DNA of 26,218 nt from a virus, in IMG/VR virus record IMGVR_UViG_3300009151_005621, positions 1 to 26,218 of that record; one strand, 5' to 3'. Shown here piece by piece: positions 15,693 to 23,433 of the stretch (positions are counted from its first letter, which is position 1; each line of letters begins with the position of its first letter). The notes under the pieces are model-generated. The model worked only from the letters and a program-made list of their open reading frames with translations, had not been told where the DNA came from and made no database searches. The position numbers and the translations under genes were made by a program.

Positions 15693-16496
15693 ATGAAAAA
15701 AGTTATTGTAAGCCACATTTATAATGAAGAATATCTTTTACCATGGTGGTTAAATTATCATAAAAAATATTTTGATCATGGTGTAATTATTGATTATCAT
15801 TCTACTGATAGAAGTAGAGAGATAATTAAAGAAATCTGTCCAACTTGGGAAATACATACATCAAGAAATAAATTATACGACGAATTTAATCTTCAAGAAG
15901 AAGTTTTTGAATACGAAAGTAGGTTTGGGGAAGATTGGTGGAAAGCATGTTTAAACGTTACTGAATTTTTAGTAGGAGATTTTAATTATCTAGATACTAT
16001 TTCTGGAACTTTGGTTATTCCTTGTTTATATTTTATTGATGAACAACAATTAAGAGATTCATCAACATTAAGTTATGATAAACCTTTATGGGATGTAATC
16101 AAGACTGGATTAGATGTTCCATATACAATGGATTTCAGGGGTTCTAGAGCAATACATACACAAAATTTTAGATATCCATCTGGTAGACATTTTCGTAGAT
16201 TAATCACTACAGACAGATTTATGATATTTAATTATGGTTTTGCTCCAATGACAGAAGAATTTTATACAAGAAAATTGCAAGTTCAAAATTTAATTCCTTT
16301 AGAAGAAAGATTGAAACATAATGGAGGAGCGCATACCGATGGACAAAATCCAAATGGATTAACCAGAGAAAGATTTATAGAAATGTATAAAGAATATACT
16401 CCTGTTATTAATCCACACCCAGAAAATTTACGTCAAAGATTTTCTGATTTAAGTTCGGAAATAAATAAATTTTTAAGTTTTTTACCTAGAGGTTAG
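15693..16496 (+). CDS. GT92/GT2_4-like glycosyltransferase
   Basis: 267 residues. The opening VIVSHIYNEEYLLPWWLNYH followed by VIIDYHSTDRSREI is the pattern of the glycosyltransferase 2_4/GT92 group (Asn-Glu after the first strand; D-x2-STD-S as nucleotide/metal site). Later segments GSRAIHTQNFRYPSGRHFRR and NGGAHTDGQNPNG are probable acceptor-site loops. The ATG abuts the previous stop with no gap. Cytoplasmic, no membrane helix. Confidence 0.82.
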   Translation: MKKVIVSHIYNEEYLLPWWLNYHKKYFDHGVIIDYHSTDRSREIIKEICPTWEIHTSRNKLYDEFNLQEEVFEYESRFGEDWWKACLNVTEFLVGDFNYLDTISGTLVIPCLYFIDEQQLRDSSTLSYDKPLWDVIKTGLDVPYTMDFRGSRAIHTQNFRYPSGRHFRRLITTDRFMIFNYGFAPMTEEFYTRKLQVQNLIPLEERLKHNGGAHTDGQNPNGLTRERFIEMYKEYTPVINPHPENLRQRFSDLSSEINKFLSFLPRG

Positions 16497-16499
16497 GAA

Positions 16500-17090
16500 G
16501 TGGAATTTTATAATAAAGTTAGACCAATATTGAATGCAAGAATTCCTGGATTTGATTTAATATTTGATTATCTTCAGCAAGTTGATAATCCATTAATTGT
16601 TGAAACTGGATGCGCTCGTCAAGAAGATAATTATACTGGCGATGGTCAAAGTAGTTTATTATTTGATGAATATATAAACCAATATGGCGGAGATTTTTAT
16701 ACTGTTGATATAGCAGAAGAAAGTATTGCATATTGTAAAAGTAGAATGAAATCAAATAGATCTATAGTTACACAGGAAGATAGTATAACATATTTAAAAG
16801 AATTAAATAAAAAATTATTATCTGAAAATAGAAAAATTGATTTTCTTTATTTAGATAGTTTTGATGCTCCTAGAAATGATCCAGAAATTTTATTTACTAG
16901 CGCAAAACACCATTTATATGAATTAATGACAATTTTACCTTCTTTAAAAGAAGGAGCTTTAATTGGGGTTGATGATAATTGGTATGAGGCTGGAATATTT
17001 GATGGAAAAGGAAAATTTGTTTTTGATTATATGCAATCTATAAAAAATAATCCAATATTAACTGAGTATCAAATTTTTTGGAAATGGTAA
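16500..17090 (+). CDS. SAM-dependent methyltransferase (class I), GTG start
   Basis: 196 residues starting at GTG 16500, with AGAGG (16488-16492) 7 bases upstream; no better ATG is in frame nearby. AdoMet motif I is IVETGCARQ (33-41), motif II ends in DFYTVDI (65-71, Asp70), and IDFLYLDSFDAP gives the metal or catalytic aspartate region of methyltransferase type 24/TylF-like enzymes, which methylate sugar or catechol hydroxyls. GALIGVDDNWYEAG is a further typical block. Second methyltransferase of the cluster, unrelated in detail to that at 11877. Confidence 0.82.
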   Translation: MEFYNKVRPILNARIPGFDLIFDYLQQVDNPLIVETGCARQEDNYTGDGQSSLLFDEYINQYGGDFYTVDIAEESIAYCKSRMKSNRSIVTQEDSITYLKELNKKLLSENRKIDFLYLDSFDAPRNDPEILFTSAKHHLYELMTILPSLKEGALIGVDDNWYEAGIFDGKGKFVFDYMQSIKNNPILTEYQIFWKW

Positions 17091-17093
17091 TAT

Positions 17094-18062
17094 ATGAAAA
17101 TTGCATTTCAATCAAATACCCTATGTCATAGAGGAACTACAACTGCAATTCTTGATTATGCAAAATATAATCAAGAAATTTTAGGTAACGAAAGTATAAT
17201 TGTTTATCCAACAAACGTAGATTTTCCTGGAGTTAGTTCTGATTCATTAACACAAGATGATGTTGTTGAATCAGTTAAAACTAAATTTCCTTTATTTGGT
17301 TATGATTCATTAGAAGAGTTAGATAATATTATAGTTAATAATAATATTGACGCTACTTATTTTATTAAAGGTGGTTTTGATGATGGAATATTAACAACAA
17401 AATCTAAAAATTTAATTCATGCGGTATTTCAAGCTAATCAGCCGCATGGAGATAGATATGCATATATATCTGAATGGTTATCTGAACATATGAGTAATAA
17501 ACAAATTGATTATGTTCCGCATATAGTTAATTTACCAAAAGAAAGAAAAACTAATTTTAGAGAAAAATTAAGAATAGGTGAAGATAAAATTATTATTGGT
17601 AGAATTGGTGGATTACATCAATTAGATATTCCATTTGTATTAGAAACTATTGCTTATTTTGCATATAAAAACCCTAATTACGTTTTTGTATTTGTAAATA
17701 CATTTAAATTTGTTAATTTACCGAATATTATATTTCTTGATCCAATAATTGATATGCAAGAAAAAACTGATTTTATTTTGTCTTGTGATGCAATGCTTCA
17801 TGGTAGAAGCGATGGTGAATCTTTTGGTCTGGCAATTTGCGAGGGTTTATTTCATAATAAACCCGTATTTTGCTTTAATGGTGGAAGAGACAAACACCAT
17901 ATAACTTTATTAAAAAATACTGGATTGTTATACAACAATGCCAATGATTTATATAATATGTTACTTAATATTGTATCTTATAGAGATGAATATTCTAAAT
18001 TAGTGGAAAAATTTAATCCATATACTGTTATGGAAAAATTTAAAAAAGTTTTTCTTGATTAA
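17094..18062 (+). CDS. GT4-like (GT-B) glycosyltransferase
   Basis: 322 residues. The C-terminal Rossmann lobe carries HGRSDGESFGLAICEGL (236-252), the donor-binding E-x7-E motif of GT4 enzymes (Glu242, Glu250), followed by HNKPVFCFNGG. The interdomain region IIIGRIGGLHQLDIP (167-180) matches the usual G-R-x strand of this fold. The N-terminal lobe starts KIAFQSNTLCHRGTTTAILD. Last gene of the first glycan transcription unit: a separate promoter follows at 18069. Confidence 0.86.
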   Translation: MKIAFQSNTLCHRGTTTAILDYAKYNQEILGNESIIVYPTNVDFPGVSSDSLTQDDVVESVKTKFPLFGYDSLEELDNIIVNNNIDATYFIKGGFDDGILTTKSKNLIHAVFQANQPHGDRYAYISEWLSEHMSNKQIDYVPHIVNLPKERKTNFREKLRIGEDKIIIGRIGGLHQLDIPFVLETIAYFAYKNPNYVFVFVNTFKFVNLPNIIFLDPIIDMQEKTDFILSCDAMLHGRSDGESFGLAICEGLFHNKPVFCFNGGRDKHHITLLKNTGLLYNNANDLYNMLLNIVSYRDEYSKLVEKFNPYTVMEKFKKVFLD

Positions 18063-18068
18063 AAGTGC

Positions 18069-18097
18069 TTGACAATATAGATGCTTTATATTATAAT
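18069..18097 (+). promoter_or_regulatory. Consensus sigma70 promoter for the epimerase gene
   Basis: TTGACA (18069-18074) and TATAAT (18092-18097), both perfect, with a 17-base spacer. The transcript should begin near 18104. It shares the local form gcTTGACAa with the promoter at 526-554. It overlaps a palindrome (18077-18108). Confidence 0.9.
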
Positions 18098-18108
18098 AAG
18101 GCATCTAT
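18077..18108 (+). repeat. Perfect inverted repeat covering the spacer and -10 box
   Basis: ATAGATGCTTTA (18077-18088) pairs with TAAGGCATCTAT (18097-18108) over 12 positions (one T-G) around an 8-base centre. It spans from within the promoter spacer to just past the expected start site. It has no T-run after it, so it is not an ordinary terminator; it could be an operator, or a hairpin in read-through RNA. Confidence 0.75.
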
Positions 18109-18126
18109 AACATAAACGGTGAAATT

Positions 18127-19038
18127 ATGAAAGTATTGGTTACAGGTGGGTGCGGGTTTATTGGAAGTCATTTAATTGATACATTAGTTGACTCTGGTTA
18201 TACTGTCGTTAATGTTGATGATTTATCAGCTGATAACGATCAATTTTATTTTAATGACAGTAAAAATGTTATCAATCATCATTTCGATGTTTGTGATACG
18301 AAAAAATTAACTACAATTAGTAGAGGTTGCGAGTTTATTTTTCATCTAGCAGCAGAATCGCGTTTGGGTTCATCAATTGCTAATCCAAGAAAAGCAATTG
18401 ATTCAAATATTAAAGGTGTTGTTTCAGTATTGGAAGCAGCAAAAGCAAATAAAATTAAAGGTATTGTTTTTTCTTCTACTTCTTCAATATATGGATTAAA
18501 TACTAATTTTCCGTTAAAAGAAACTGAACGAGAAGATTGTTTAAATGCATATGCATCAACTAAATACGCAGCAGAATTATTTTTGAGAAATTATTATGAA
18601 ATCTACGGAATTAAATCAGTTATTCTTCGCTATTTTAATGTTTATGGCGAACGTTCTCCCAAATCTGGTCAATATGCGTTAGTATTGGGTATTTTTGAAA
18701 AACTATTAAAAGATGGTAAACCGTTAACGGTTACTGGTGATGGGACTCAAGAGCGAGATTTTATTCATGTAAAAGATATTGCTCAAGCTAATATTGAATG
18801 TATAAATTATTTTGATACAAATCCAGATATGTGGAAAGCTCAAGTATTTAATATTGGATATGGAGAAACAAAAACTATTAATGAAATTGCTAATACTTTA
18901 TCAGATAGTATTGTTTATATTAAAAAACCCGCTGGTGAGGCATTAAATAATTTATCAGATAATACTAAATTTAAATTAGCAACAAATTGGGTTCCAACTA
19001 TAAATGTAATTGACTGGATTAAAGAAAAACTATTATAA
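18127..19038 (+). CDS. NAD-dependent sugar epimerase/dehydratase (extended SDR, GalE-like)
   Basis: 303 residues. Rossmann motif GGCGFIG (7-13) for NAD binding, FHLAAESRL (72-80), catalytic Ser in SSTSSIYG (116-123) and YASTK (142-146). ALVLGIFEKLLKDGKPLTV, GDGTQERDFIHVKD and NIGYGE are typical of nucleotide-sugar 4-epimerases and dehydratases. It probably supplies a UDP- or GDP-sugar to the glycosyltransferases upstream. It is the only gene between its own sigma70 promoter and the late promoter at 19039. There is no strong ribosome site (cggtgaaattATG). Confidence 0.92.
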   Translation: MKVLVTGGCGFIGSHLIDTLVDSGYTVVNVDDLSADNDQFYFNDSKNVINHHFDVCDTKKLTTISRGCEFIFHLAAESRLGSSIANPRKAIDSNIKGVVSVLEAAKANKIKGIVFSSTSSIYGLNTNFPLKETEREDCLNAYASTKYAAELFLRNYYEIYGIKSVILRYFNVYGERSPKSGQYALVLGIFEKLLKDGKPLTVTGDGTQERDFIHVKDIAQANIECINYFDTNPDMWKAQVFNIGYGETKTINEIANTLSDSIVYIKKPAGEALNNLSDNTKFKLATNWVPTINVIDWIKEKLL

Positions 19039-19046
19039 TATAAATA
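19039..19046 (+). promoter_or_regulatory. T4-type late promoter TATAAATA
   Basis: The exact octamer TATAAATA that T4-like phages use with the gp55 sigma factor lies immediately after the epimerase stop and 38 bases before the ATG at 19084. No -35 element is needed for such promoters. It lies at the point where gene content changes from glycan genes to virion-type genes, which supports it. An eight-base AT word in AT-rich DNA can occur by chance. Confidence 0.75.
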
Positions 19047-19083
19047 GTTAATTATATTATATACATTAAGCCAGAGAGGTTAT

Positions 19084-20256
19084 ATGCTAAGTTTTAAAGA
19101 TTTTCTTGTTGAGAACGAGGAAGAAGGTGCTAAATTAAAGCACATTAAACATCCAGAAGATAGAGTTTTTGAAGGTTCAAATGGATATGCTCATGCCAAG
19201 GGGGCATTACATCATGCTCATGATGCAATTAAATCTGGAGAACATAGCACTAACCTTACTATGAAATACGATGGATCTCCTTCCATCGTATATGGTCATC
19301 ATCCAGAGAATGGTAAATTCTTTGTAGCCAGTAAATCTGCATTTAATAAAAATCCAAAAATAAATTATACTCACGAAGATATTGAGCAAAACCATGGCCA
19401 TGCTCCTGGATTAGTTGAGAAGTTAAAAGATTCGTTGGATCATTTACATAAAATTACTCCAAAAAAGGGTGTATATCAAGGCGATTTAATGTTTAGTGGA
19501 GATGATAAGAAACATAATGATAATGGATCCGTATCATTTACACCAAATACAATTAAATATACTGCTCATGGCGAAGAAGCAGATAAAGTTAAAAAAGCAA
19601 AATTAGGTGTTGTTACTCATACGCAGTATCATGGAGATACTTTATCTTCTATGAAAGCTGATCCTCATCCAGATTTACATAATTTTAAATCTCATTCAGA
19701 TGTTTGGAGTAAAACTCCAGAGCACGATACTAGAAATGTTCATTACAGTGAATCTGATCAAGCTAAATTTCAAAAACATATGGATGCTGCCGAGAAAATT
19801 CATAAAGCGCATAAACATACAATGTATGATGCTACAGCACCTCATGGTGGTGACAGCGGTCATTTAGCAACATATATTAATCATACGGTTAGAACTGGAG
19901 AAAAACCAACTGCAGAAGGATTGCAGCATCATATAGCAGGTAAATATGAAAAACAAATTGATAAGTTAAAAAGCGATGCAGGTAAAGCTAGAAAACATAC
20001 CGAATTAACTGGTCATCTATCTCATATTGCTGGTAATTCTGATCATTATAATCATCTATTAAAAATGCATGGGCATTTACAGTCGGCTAAAGATATTTTA
20101 ACCAAAACATTAAATCAACATGAAGGTGGATTAGAACACCATATTGGTGACAAAAGAACTAATCCGGAAGGATTTGTTATTCATCATAATGGAGAACCAA
20201 CTAAACTTGTTAATAGAGAAGAATTTTCTAAAGCTAATTTGTTAAAGGTACGTTAA
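19084..20256 (+). CDS. Ligase-superfamily-like nucleotidyltransferase with capsid-targeting-like N-terminus
   Basis: 390 residues, very His-rich. Covalent nucleotidyltransferase signatures in order: MKYDGSPS (60-67, KxDG with Lys61 as the presumed AMP-accepting residue), GVYQGDLMFS (129-138, motif III-like), PEGFVIHHNG (361-370, motif IV-like EGFV) and TKLVNREEF (373-381, motif V-like Lys). I take it to be a phage protein of the DUF6267 type. The N-terminus MLSFKDFLVE|NEEE resembles T4 internal-protein capsid-targeting sequences (MKTYQEFIAE) cut by the gp21 protease after x-x-E. Late promoter upstream; AGAGAGG before the ATG. Ligase activity and packaging are inferred. Confidence 0.8.
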   Translation: MLSFKDFLVENEEEGAKLKHIKHPEDRVFEGSNGYAHAKGALHHAHDAIKSGEHSTNLTMKYDGSPSIVYGHHPENGKFFVASKSAFNKNPKINYTHEDIEQNHGHAPGLVEKLKDSLDHLHKITPKKGVYQGDLMFSGDDKKHNDNGSVSFTPNTIKYTAHGEEADKVKKAKLGVVTHTQYHGDTLSSMKADPHPDLHNFKSHSDVWSKTPEHDTRNVHYSESDQAKFQKHMDAAEKIHKAHKHTMYDATAPHGGDSGHLATYINHTVRTGEKPTAEGLQHHIAGKYEKQIDKLKSDAGKARKHTELTGHLSHIAGNSDHYNHLLKMHGHLQSAKDILTKTLNQHEGGLEHHIGDKRTNPEGFVIHHNGEPTKLVNREEFSKANLLKVR

Positions 20257-20879
20257 TGAGCACTAAAAATCCTGTTGTTACTGCTTTTGGTAGAATGAAT
20301 CCACCTACAACTGGGCACTTACAGTTAATTAATTCTGTTCGTTCTACTGCAGAAAAAGAAAATGCTGATCATAATATTATCGCTTCTGGTAGTCATGATT
20401 CAAAGAAAAATCCATTAAGCTCAGAACAAAAATTAAAACATTTATCTAGATATTCTCCTGGAACTAATTTTTCTGTAGCCGATTCTAAATCTCCAACATT
20501 ATTACATCATTTATCCAAATTACATGATGCTGGTCATGATCATTTAATTTATGTTGCTGGTAGTGATCGCACAAAAGGTATGGAAGAATTAATACATAAA
20601 TATAATGGAGTACCTTCTAAACATGGATATTATAATTTTAAAAAGATAGAAGTACGTTCCGCTGGACATAGAGATCCAAATGCAGAAGGAACTGCTGGAA
20701 TGTCGGGAACTAAAATGAGAGAATTTGCTAAAAACAATGATTTCCATTCATTTAGACAAGGAGTTCCATCTCATGTTTCAGATGATCATGCAAAAGAATT
20801 GATGAGTGATGTTAAATCTGGTATGAATGTTCATGAATCATATATTCGTGGATTTTTAAACAAAATAAGACTATTTTAA
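20256..20879 (+). CDS. NMNAT/cytidylyltransferase-like adenylyltransferase (HIGH superfamily)
   Basis: 207 residues. AFGRMNPPTTGHLQLI (10-25) holds the TxGH version of the HxGH nucleotide-binding motif; VAGSDR (100-105) and MSGTKMREFA (149-158, the ISSTxxR-type block) complete the fold. Such proteins are annotated in T4-like cyanophages as cytidyl- or nicotinamide-nucleotide adenylyltransferases; the specific substrate is not clear here. The ATG overlaps the preceding stop, so it is coupled to the ligase-like gene. Rich in His, Ser and Lys like its neighbours. Confidence 0.86.
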   Translation: MSTKNPVVTAFGRMNPPTTGHLQLINSVRSTAEKENADHNIIASGSHDSKKNPLSSEQKLKHLSRYSPGTNFSVADSKSPTLLHHLSKLHDAGHDHLIYVAGSDRTKGMEELIHKYNGVPSKHGYYNFKKIEVRSAGHRDPNAEGTAGMSGTKMREFAKNNDFHSFRQGVPSHVSDDHAKELMSDVKSGMNVHESYIRGFLNKIRLF

Positions 20880-20880
20880 A

Positions 20881-21690
20881 ATGCAAAATAAACAAGCAAT
20901 TTTTATTATCGGATCTCCTGGATCCGGAAAGGATGTCGTAATTAGAGATATTGCATCTAATTACGGTATTGTAGAATTTACGTCAACTCAAATTGATGAG
21001 ATGTTGTATAATGACGCAGTATTTAAACGAGCTAAATCGGAAAAACAAGATTCTCTTTTAGAAAGATATTCCATACTCGTTACTGGAAATTTATTCGATC
21101 TGGGGTTTGTTATAACTAAAGATATATTAGAAACAATTGGTTATACAACGCATTTAATTGTTGTTGAGGCTAATTTAGGAATTGCTGTAGAACGATTAAA
21201 AGATAGAAAAAATTTAAAAGAATCATTGGATAGAATTAGTGTTGGAAATGCAAATAGACAAGCAATTATTAGTTTATTTAACTCTTATATTACTGTTGAT
21301 AATTCAAAATCATTGGATTTAACTGAATCAAGAGAATTTATTTATGATATTTTAGAAGATTTAACATTTAAATCAGATTTACGTTTAGAAGAAATTGTAA
21401 AAATTAATTTGAAGAAAAAAGTTAATAAAATTGTTCCATTAAAACTTCCTGCTGATTCTTCTGATACTAGAAGTATGACTCCAGGAACATGGTCTGTTTA
21501 TAATGGAGTTGCTGAATCAGTTGAATCGCCTAATTATGATATTTCTCCAATAGCTACTGGTCCGCTACAAAGTACCGCGTCTTCAACAGCTAGTATGCAA
21601 TCTGATCAAGATAAAGAAAATACTAGAAAAGTGTTGAATAAAATTAAAAAAATAAATTTTAAAAAGGTGGTTCCCCGTGGAATTGGATGA
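20881..21690 (+). CDS. P-loop kinase-like protein with disordered C-terminal tail
   Basis: 269 residues. Walker A is GSPGSGKD (11-18) after the strand AIFIIG; TTHLIVVEANLGIAVERLKDR (about 98-118) is the Walker-B strand and lid region typical of small nucleotide or polynucleotide kinases. From about residue 190 on the sequence is Ser/Thr/Pro-rich (LPADSSDTRSMTPGTW onward) and ends in a basic helix (NKIKKINFKKVVPRG), a layout more like a virion-associated protein than a free kinase. Third gene of the ligase-like/adenylyltransferase/kinase set. It overlaps the next gene by 14 bases. Confidence 0.82.
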   Translation: MQNKQAIFIIGSPGSGKDVVIRDIASNYGIVEFTSTQIDEMLYNDAVFKRAKSEKQDSLLERYSILVTGNLFDLGFVITKDILETIGYTTHLIVVEANLGIAVERLKDRKNLKESLDRISVGNANRQAIISLFNSYITVDNSKSLDLTESREFIYDILEDLTFKSDLRLEEIVKINLKKKVNKIVPLKLPADSSDTRSMTPGTWSVYNGVAESVESPNYDISPIATGPLQSTASSTASMQSDQDKENTRKVLNKIKKINFKKVVPRGIG

Positions 21691-22432
21691 ACAAATGCAT
21701 AATAAATTTACCTCATTAAAACCTTTATTTAAATCTACTGATCCATCAAAGCATTTTCATGGAACTAAACCTAGAAAATTCTCTACTGGGAAAGATCAAA
21801 TGGATCCATCTCATGCTCAGTTAACTTCTAAATCAAATTCAAATAATGCTCCTGTATCAATGGGATTTAAAGATAAGTTACTAAGTCATTATAAAGAAAA
21901 TTTTGTTAGATTAAATGAAGATAAATCAACCCGAATTTATCATAATGCATTATCTGCTAAATCAGCTGATGCTGGAATTAAATTGCATTCAAAATATACA
22001 AATCCGCAGATATTAAAAAATACTCGCAAATTTGCAAATAGAGAAAAACAAATAACTAAATCTGATAGCGAAAATAAAGCTGATACTGCATTAATGACTA
22101 GTATAAACAGAGAGCACGAACATAATTATGAAATGCAACATCATCAACAGCATCATCCAGAGCCAGTAGAACCTAGATTAAAACAGCGCGTTTTACCTAA
22201 ACAATCAGTTTTATCTAAATTTATGCCAAAAAAACCAAATGTTACTAGTCCTGCTATGCATAATCCACAAGTTATTGCGCATAAACAGGATTCATTGGCA
22301 GTTCATCATGCTGCTACTGCTCCAACTACTCATTTAGATACAACCCCATCGCATTCTTTAAGTCACCCAACTCCAGTGCATATAGTGCATCCAGTTGCCG
22401 TTCGTCAATCAATGCAACATAAAAATAAATAA
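21677..22432 (+). CDS. Basic, His-rich, largely disordered protein of unknown function
   Basis: 251 residues from GTG 21677; AAGGTGG (21664-21670) is correctly spaced for it, better than for the ATG at 21695. The protein is rich in His, Lys, Ser, Asn and Pro with few hydrophobic stretches. One short helical segment (FKDKLLSHYKENFVRLNE, about 77-94) may be ordered. The tail has His clusters (MQHHQQHHPEP, LAVHHAATAPTTHL, SHPTPVHIVHP). Composition suits DNA or RNA binding inside the capsid, but no family is recognised. Located in the late block. Confidence 0.75.
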   Translation: MELDEQMHNKFTSLKPLFKSTDPSKHFHGTKPRKFSTGKDQMDPSHAQLTSKSNSNNAPVSMGFKDKLLSHYKENFVRLNEDKSTRIYHNALSAKSADAGIKLHSKYTNPQILKNTRKFANREKQITKSDSENKADTALMTSINREHEHNYEMQHHQQHHPEPVEPRLKQRVLPKQSVLSKFMPKKPNVTSPAMHNPQVIAHKQDSLAVHHAATAPTTHLDTTPSHSLSHPTPVHIVHPVAVRQSMQHKNK

Positions 22433-22448
22433 TAGGAGATAACCTAAA

Positions 22449-22859
22449 ATGGATTTACAAAGTATAAAAGCTCTTCGTTTAGAAAATTCTTTATCGGATA
22501 TTATTGATAATGAATTAGAACAAATTGATGAAGTAAGTAATTATGATCAAGTCGTAACTTATTATAGACATTTAGGATTAGATCCATATAAATTGCGCGG
22601 AGTTATTGGTGCGAAACTTCGTGATAAAATTAAGAATTCTCCGGCATTTAAAGCTTGGTTGCACTTAAAAAATCGTATGGAAGATACTGAACAAGATGCG
22701 ACTAAATCATTAATTGAAACTATTAAAGATGCTAAGAAAGAAAGTAGCGGAAAAAAAGCTAAAGTTACGTTTTACGGATATCCAGATAAAAACGCTAAAG
22801 TAAGTAATACTGACTTGGAACAGGCTAATACTCCAAATAATTATCTTAACCAAAATTAA
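22449..22859 (+). CDS. Small helical protein of unknown function
   Basis: 136 residues, mostly helical and charged. The ATG follows AGGAGAT (22434-22440) after a short gap, a good ribosome site. The first half has an acidic helix (LSDIIDNELEQIDEV), the middle YYRHLGLDPYKLRGVIGAKL looks like a small folded unit, and the C-terminus is polar (ANTPNNYLNQN). No motif that I recognise. Between the His-rich protein and a conserved T4-like hypothetical gene. Confidence 0.72.
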   Translation: MDLQSIKALRLENSLSDIIDNELEQIDEVSNYDQVVTYYRHLGLDPYKLRGVIGAKLRDKIKNSPAFKAWLHLKNRMEDTEQDATKSLIETIKDAKKESSGKKAKVTFYGYPDKNAKVSNTDLEQANTPNNYLNQN

Positions 22860-22875
22860 AACTGAACATATAATT

Positions 22876-23259
22876 ATGGATGAATTGACTGAAGATAGTT
22901 TTTTATTATTTGCTGCAAAACATTATTATTCTATACATTATTCTGTAGTTGAATTTAATTCTGATTTAAAACGAATAATTTACATTAAACGATTGTTAAA
23001 GAAATATAAAAAATCTGGTGAATTGGCTGAGCGGTTAATTTTAAATCATTTAATATTATTATATAATGTTTTTGAGCCAACTATAGCAGTAAATAAAATG
23101 TTGTTTTTTAAATTAGATGATAATTGCTATAGTGCATTAAAAACGTTTTTAGTTTATTTAAATAGAATGCCTACAGAAATTTCATATGATGGAAATAAAT
23201 TAATTTCCTCTGATATTCCTTTAGATATGGAAATCGCAAAAATATTAAGAGAATTATGA
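22876..23259 (+). CDS. Conserved T4-like hypothetical protein (DUF7207-like)
   Basis: 127 residues. The pattern FLLFAAKHYYS, LKRIIYIKRLLKKYKKSGEL, AERLILNHLILLYNVFEP and ALKTFLVYLNRMP matches, from memory, a small all-helical protein conserved in T4-like phages of marine bacteria with no known function. There is no clear ribosome site before the ATG, so translation may be coupled to the gene ending 16 bases upstream. Its stop overlaps the next start (ATGA). Confidence 0.78.
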   Translation: MDELTEDSFLLFAAKHYYSIHYSVVEFNSDLKRIIYIKRLLKKYKKSGELAERLILNHLILLYNVFEPTIAVNKMLFFKLDDNCYSALKTFLVYLNRMPTEISYDGNKLISSDIPLDMEIAKILREL

Positions 23260-23432
23260 AAACATTTAAACAATTTTTAGAAGAAGATGGGGAAGGTGCT
23301 CCTGCTGCGGTTAGTACCACTCCAACTAATACTACAAATGGTATAGCAGGACTTAAAGATCCTGGAGTAAAAATGCCAAGAAAAAAACAATCTCCAGTTA
23401 TGACTGGAACTCCAATAACAAGGGCAGGATAA
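23256..23432 (+). CDS. 58-residue protein with capsid-targeting-like N-terminus
   Basis: ATG at 23256 overlaps the preceding stop; ends TAA 23430-23432, 1 base before the next ATG. The N-terminus MKTFKQFLEE is close to the T4 capsid-targeting sequence (MKTYQEFIAE) and to the start of the ligase-like protein at 19084 (MLSFKDFLVE). After a possible gp21-type cut behind Glu9 or Glu10, the remainder is a short Ala/Thr/Pro-rich, basic peptide (MPRKKQSP). It could be an internal capsid peptide or core component. The gene is real by tight packing; function is inferred. Confidence 0.7.
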   Translation: MKTFKQFLEEDGEGAPAAVSTTPTNTTNGIAGLKDPGVKMPRKKQSPVMTGTPITRAG

Positions 23433-23433
23433 A

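Noticed and set aside
8714-18062. Glycosyltransferases as DNA base (hydroxymethylcytosine) glucosylation genes as in T4
   Set aside because: No dCMP hydroxymethylase or dCTPase is in the window, and the enzymes resemble surface-glycan rather than T4 alpha/beta glucosyltransferases; it remains possible but unsupported.
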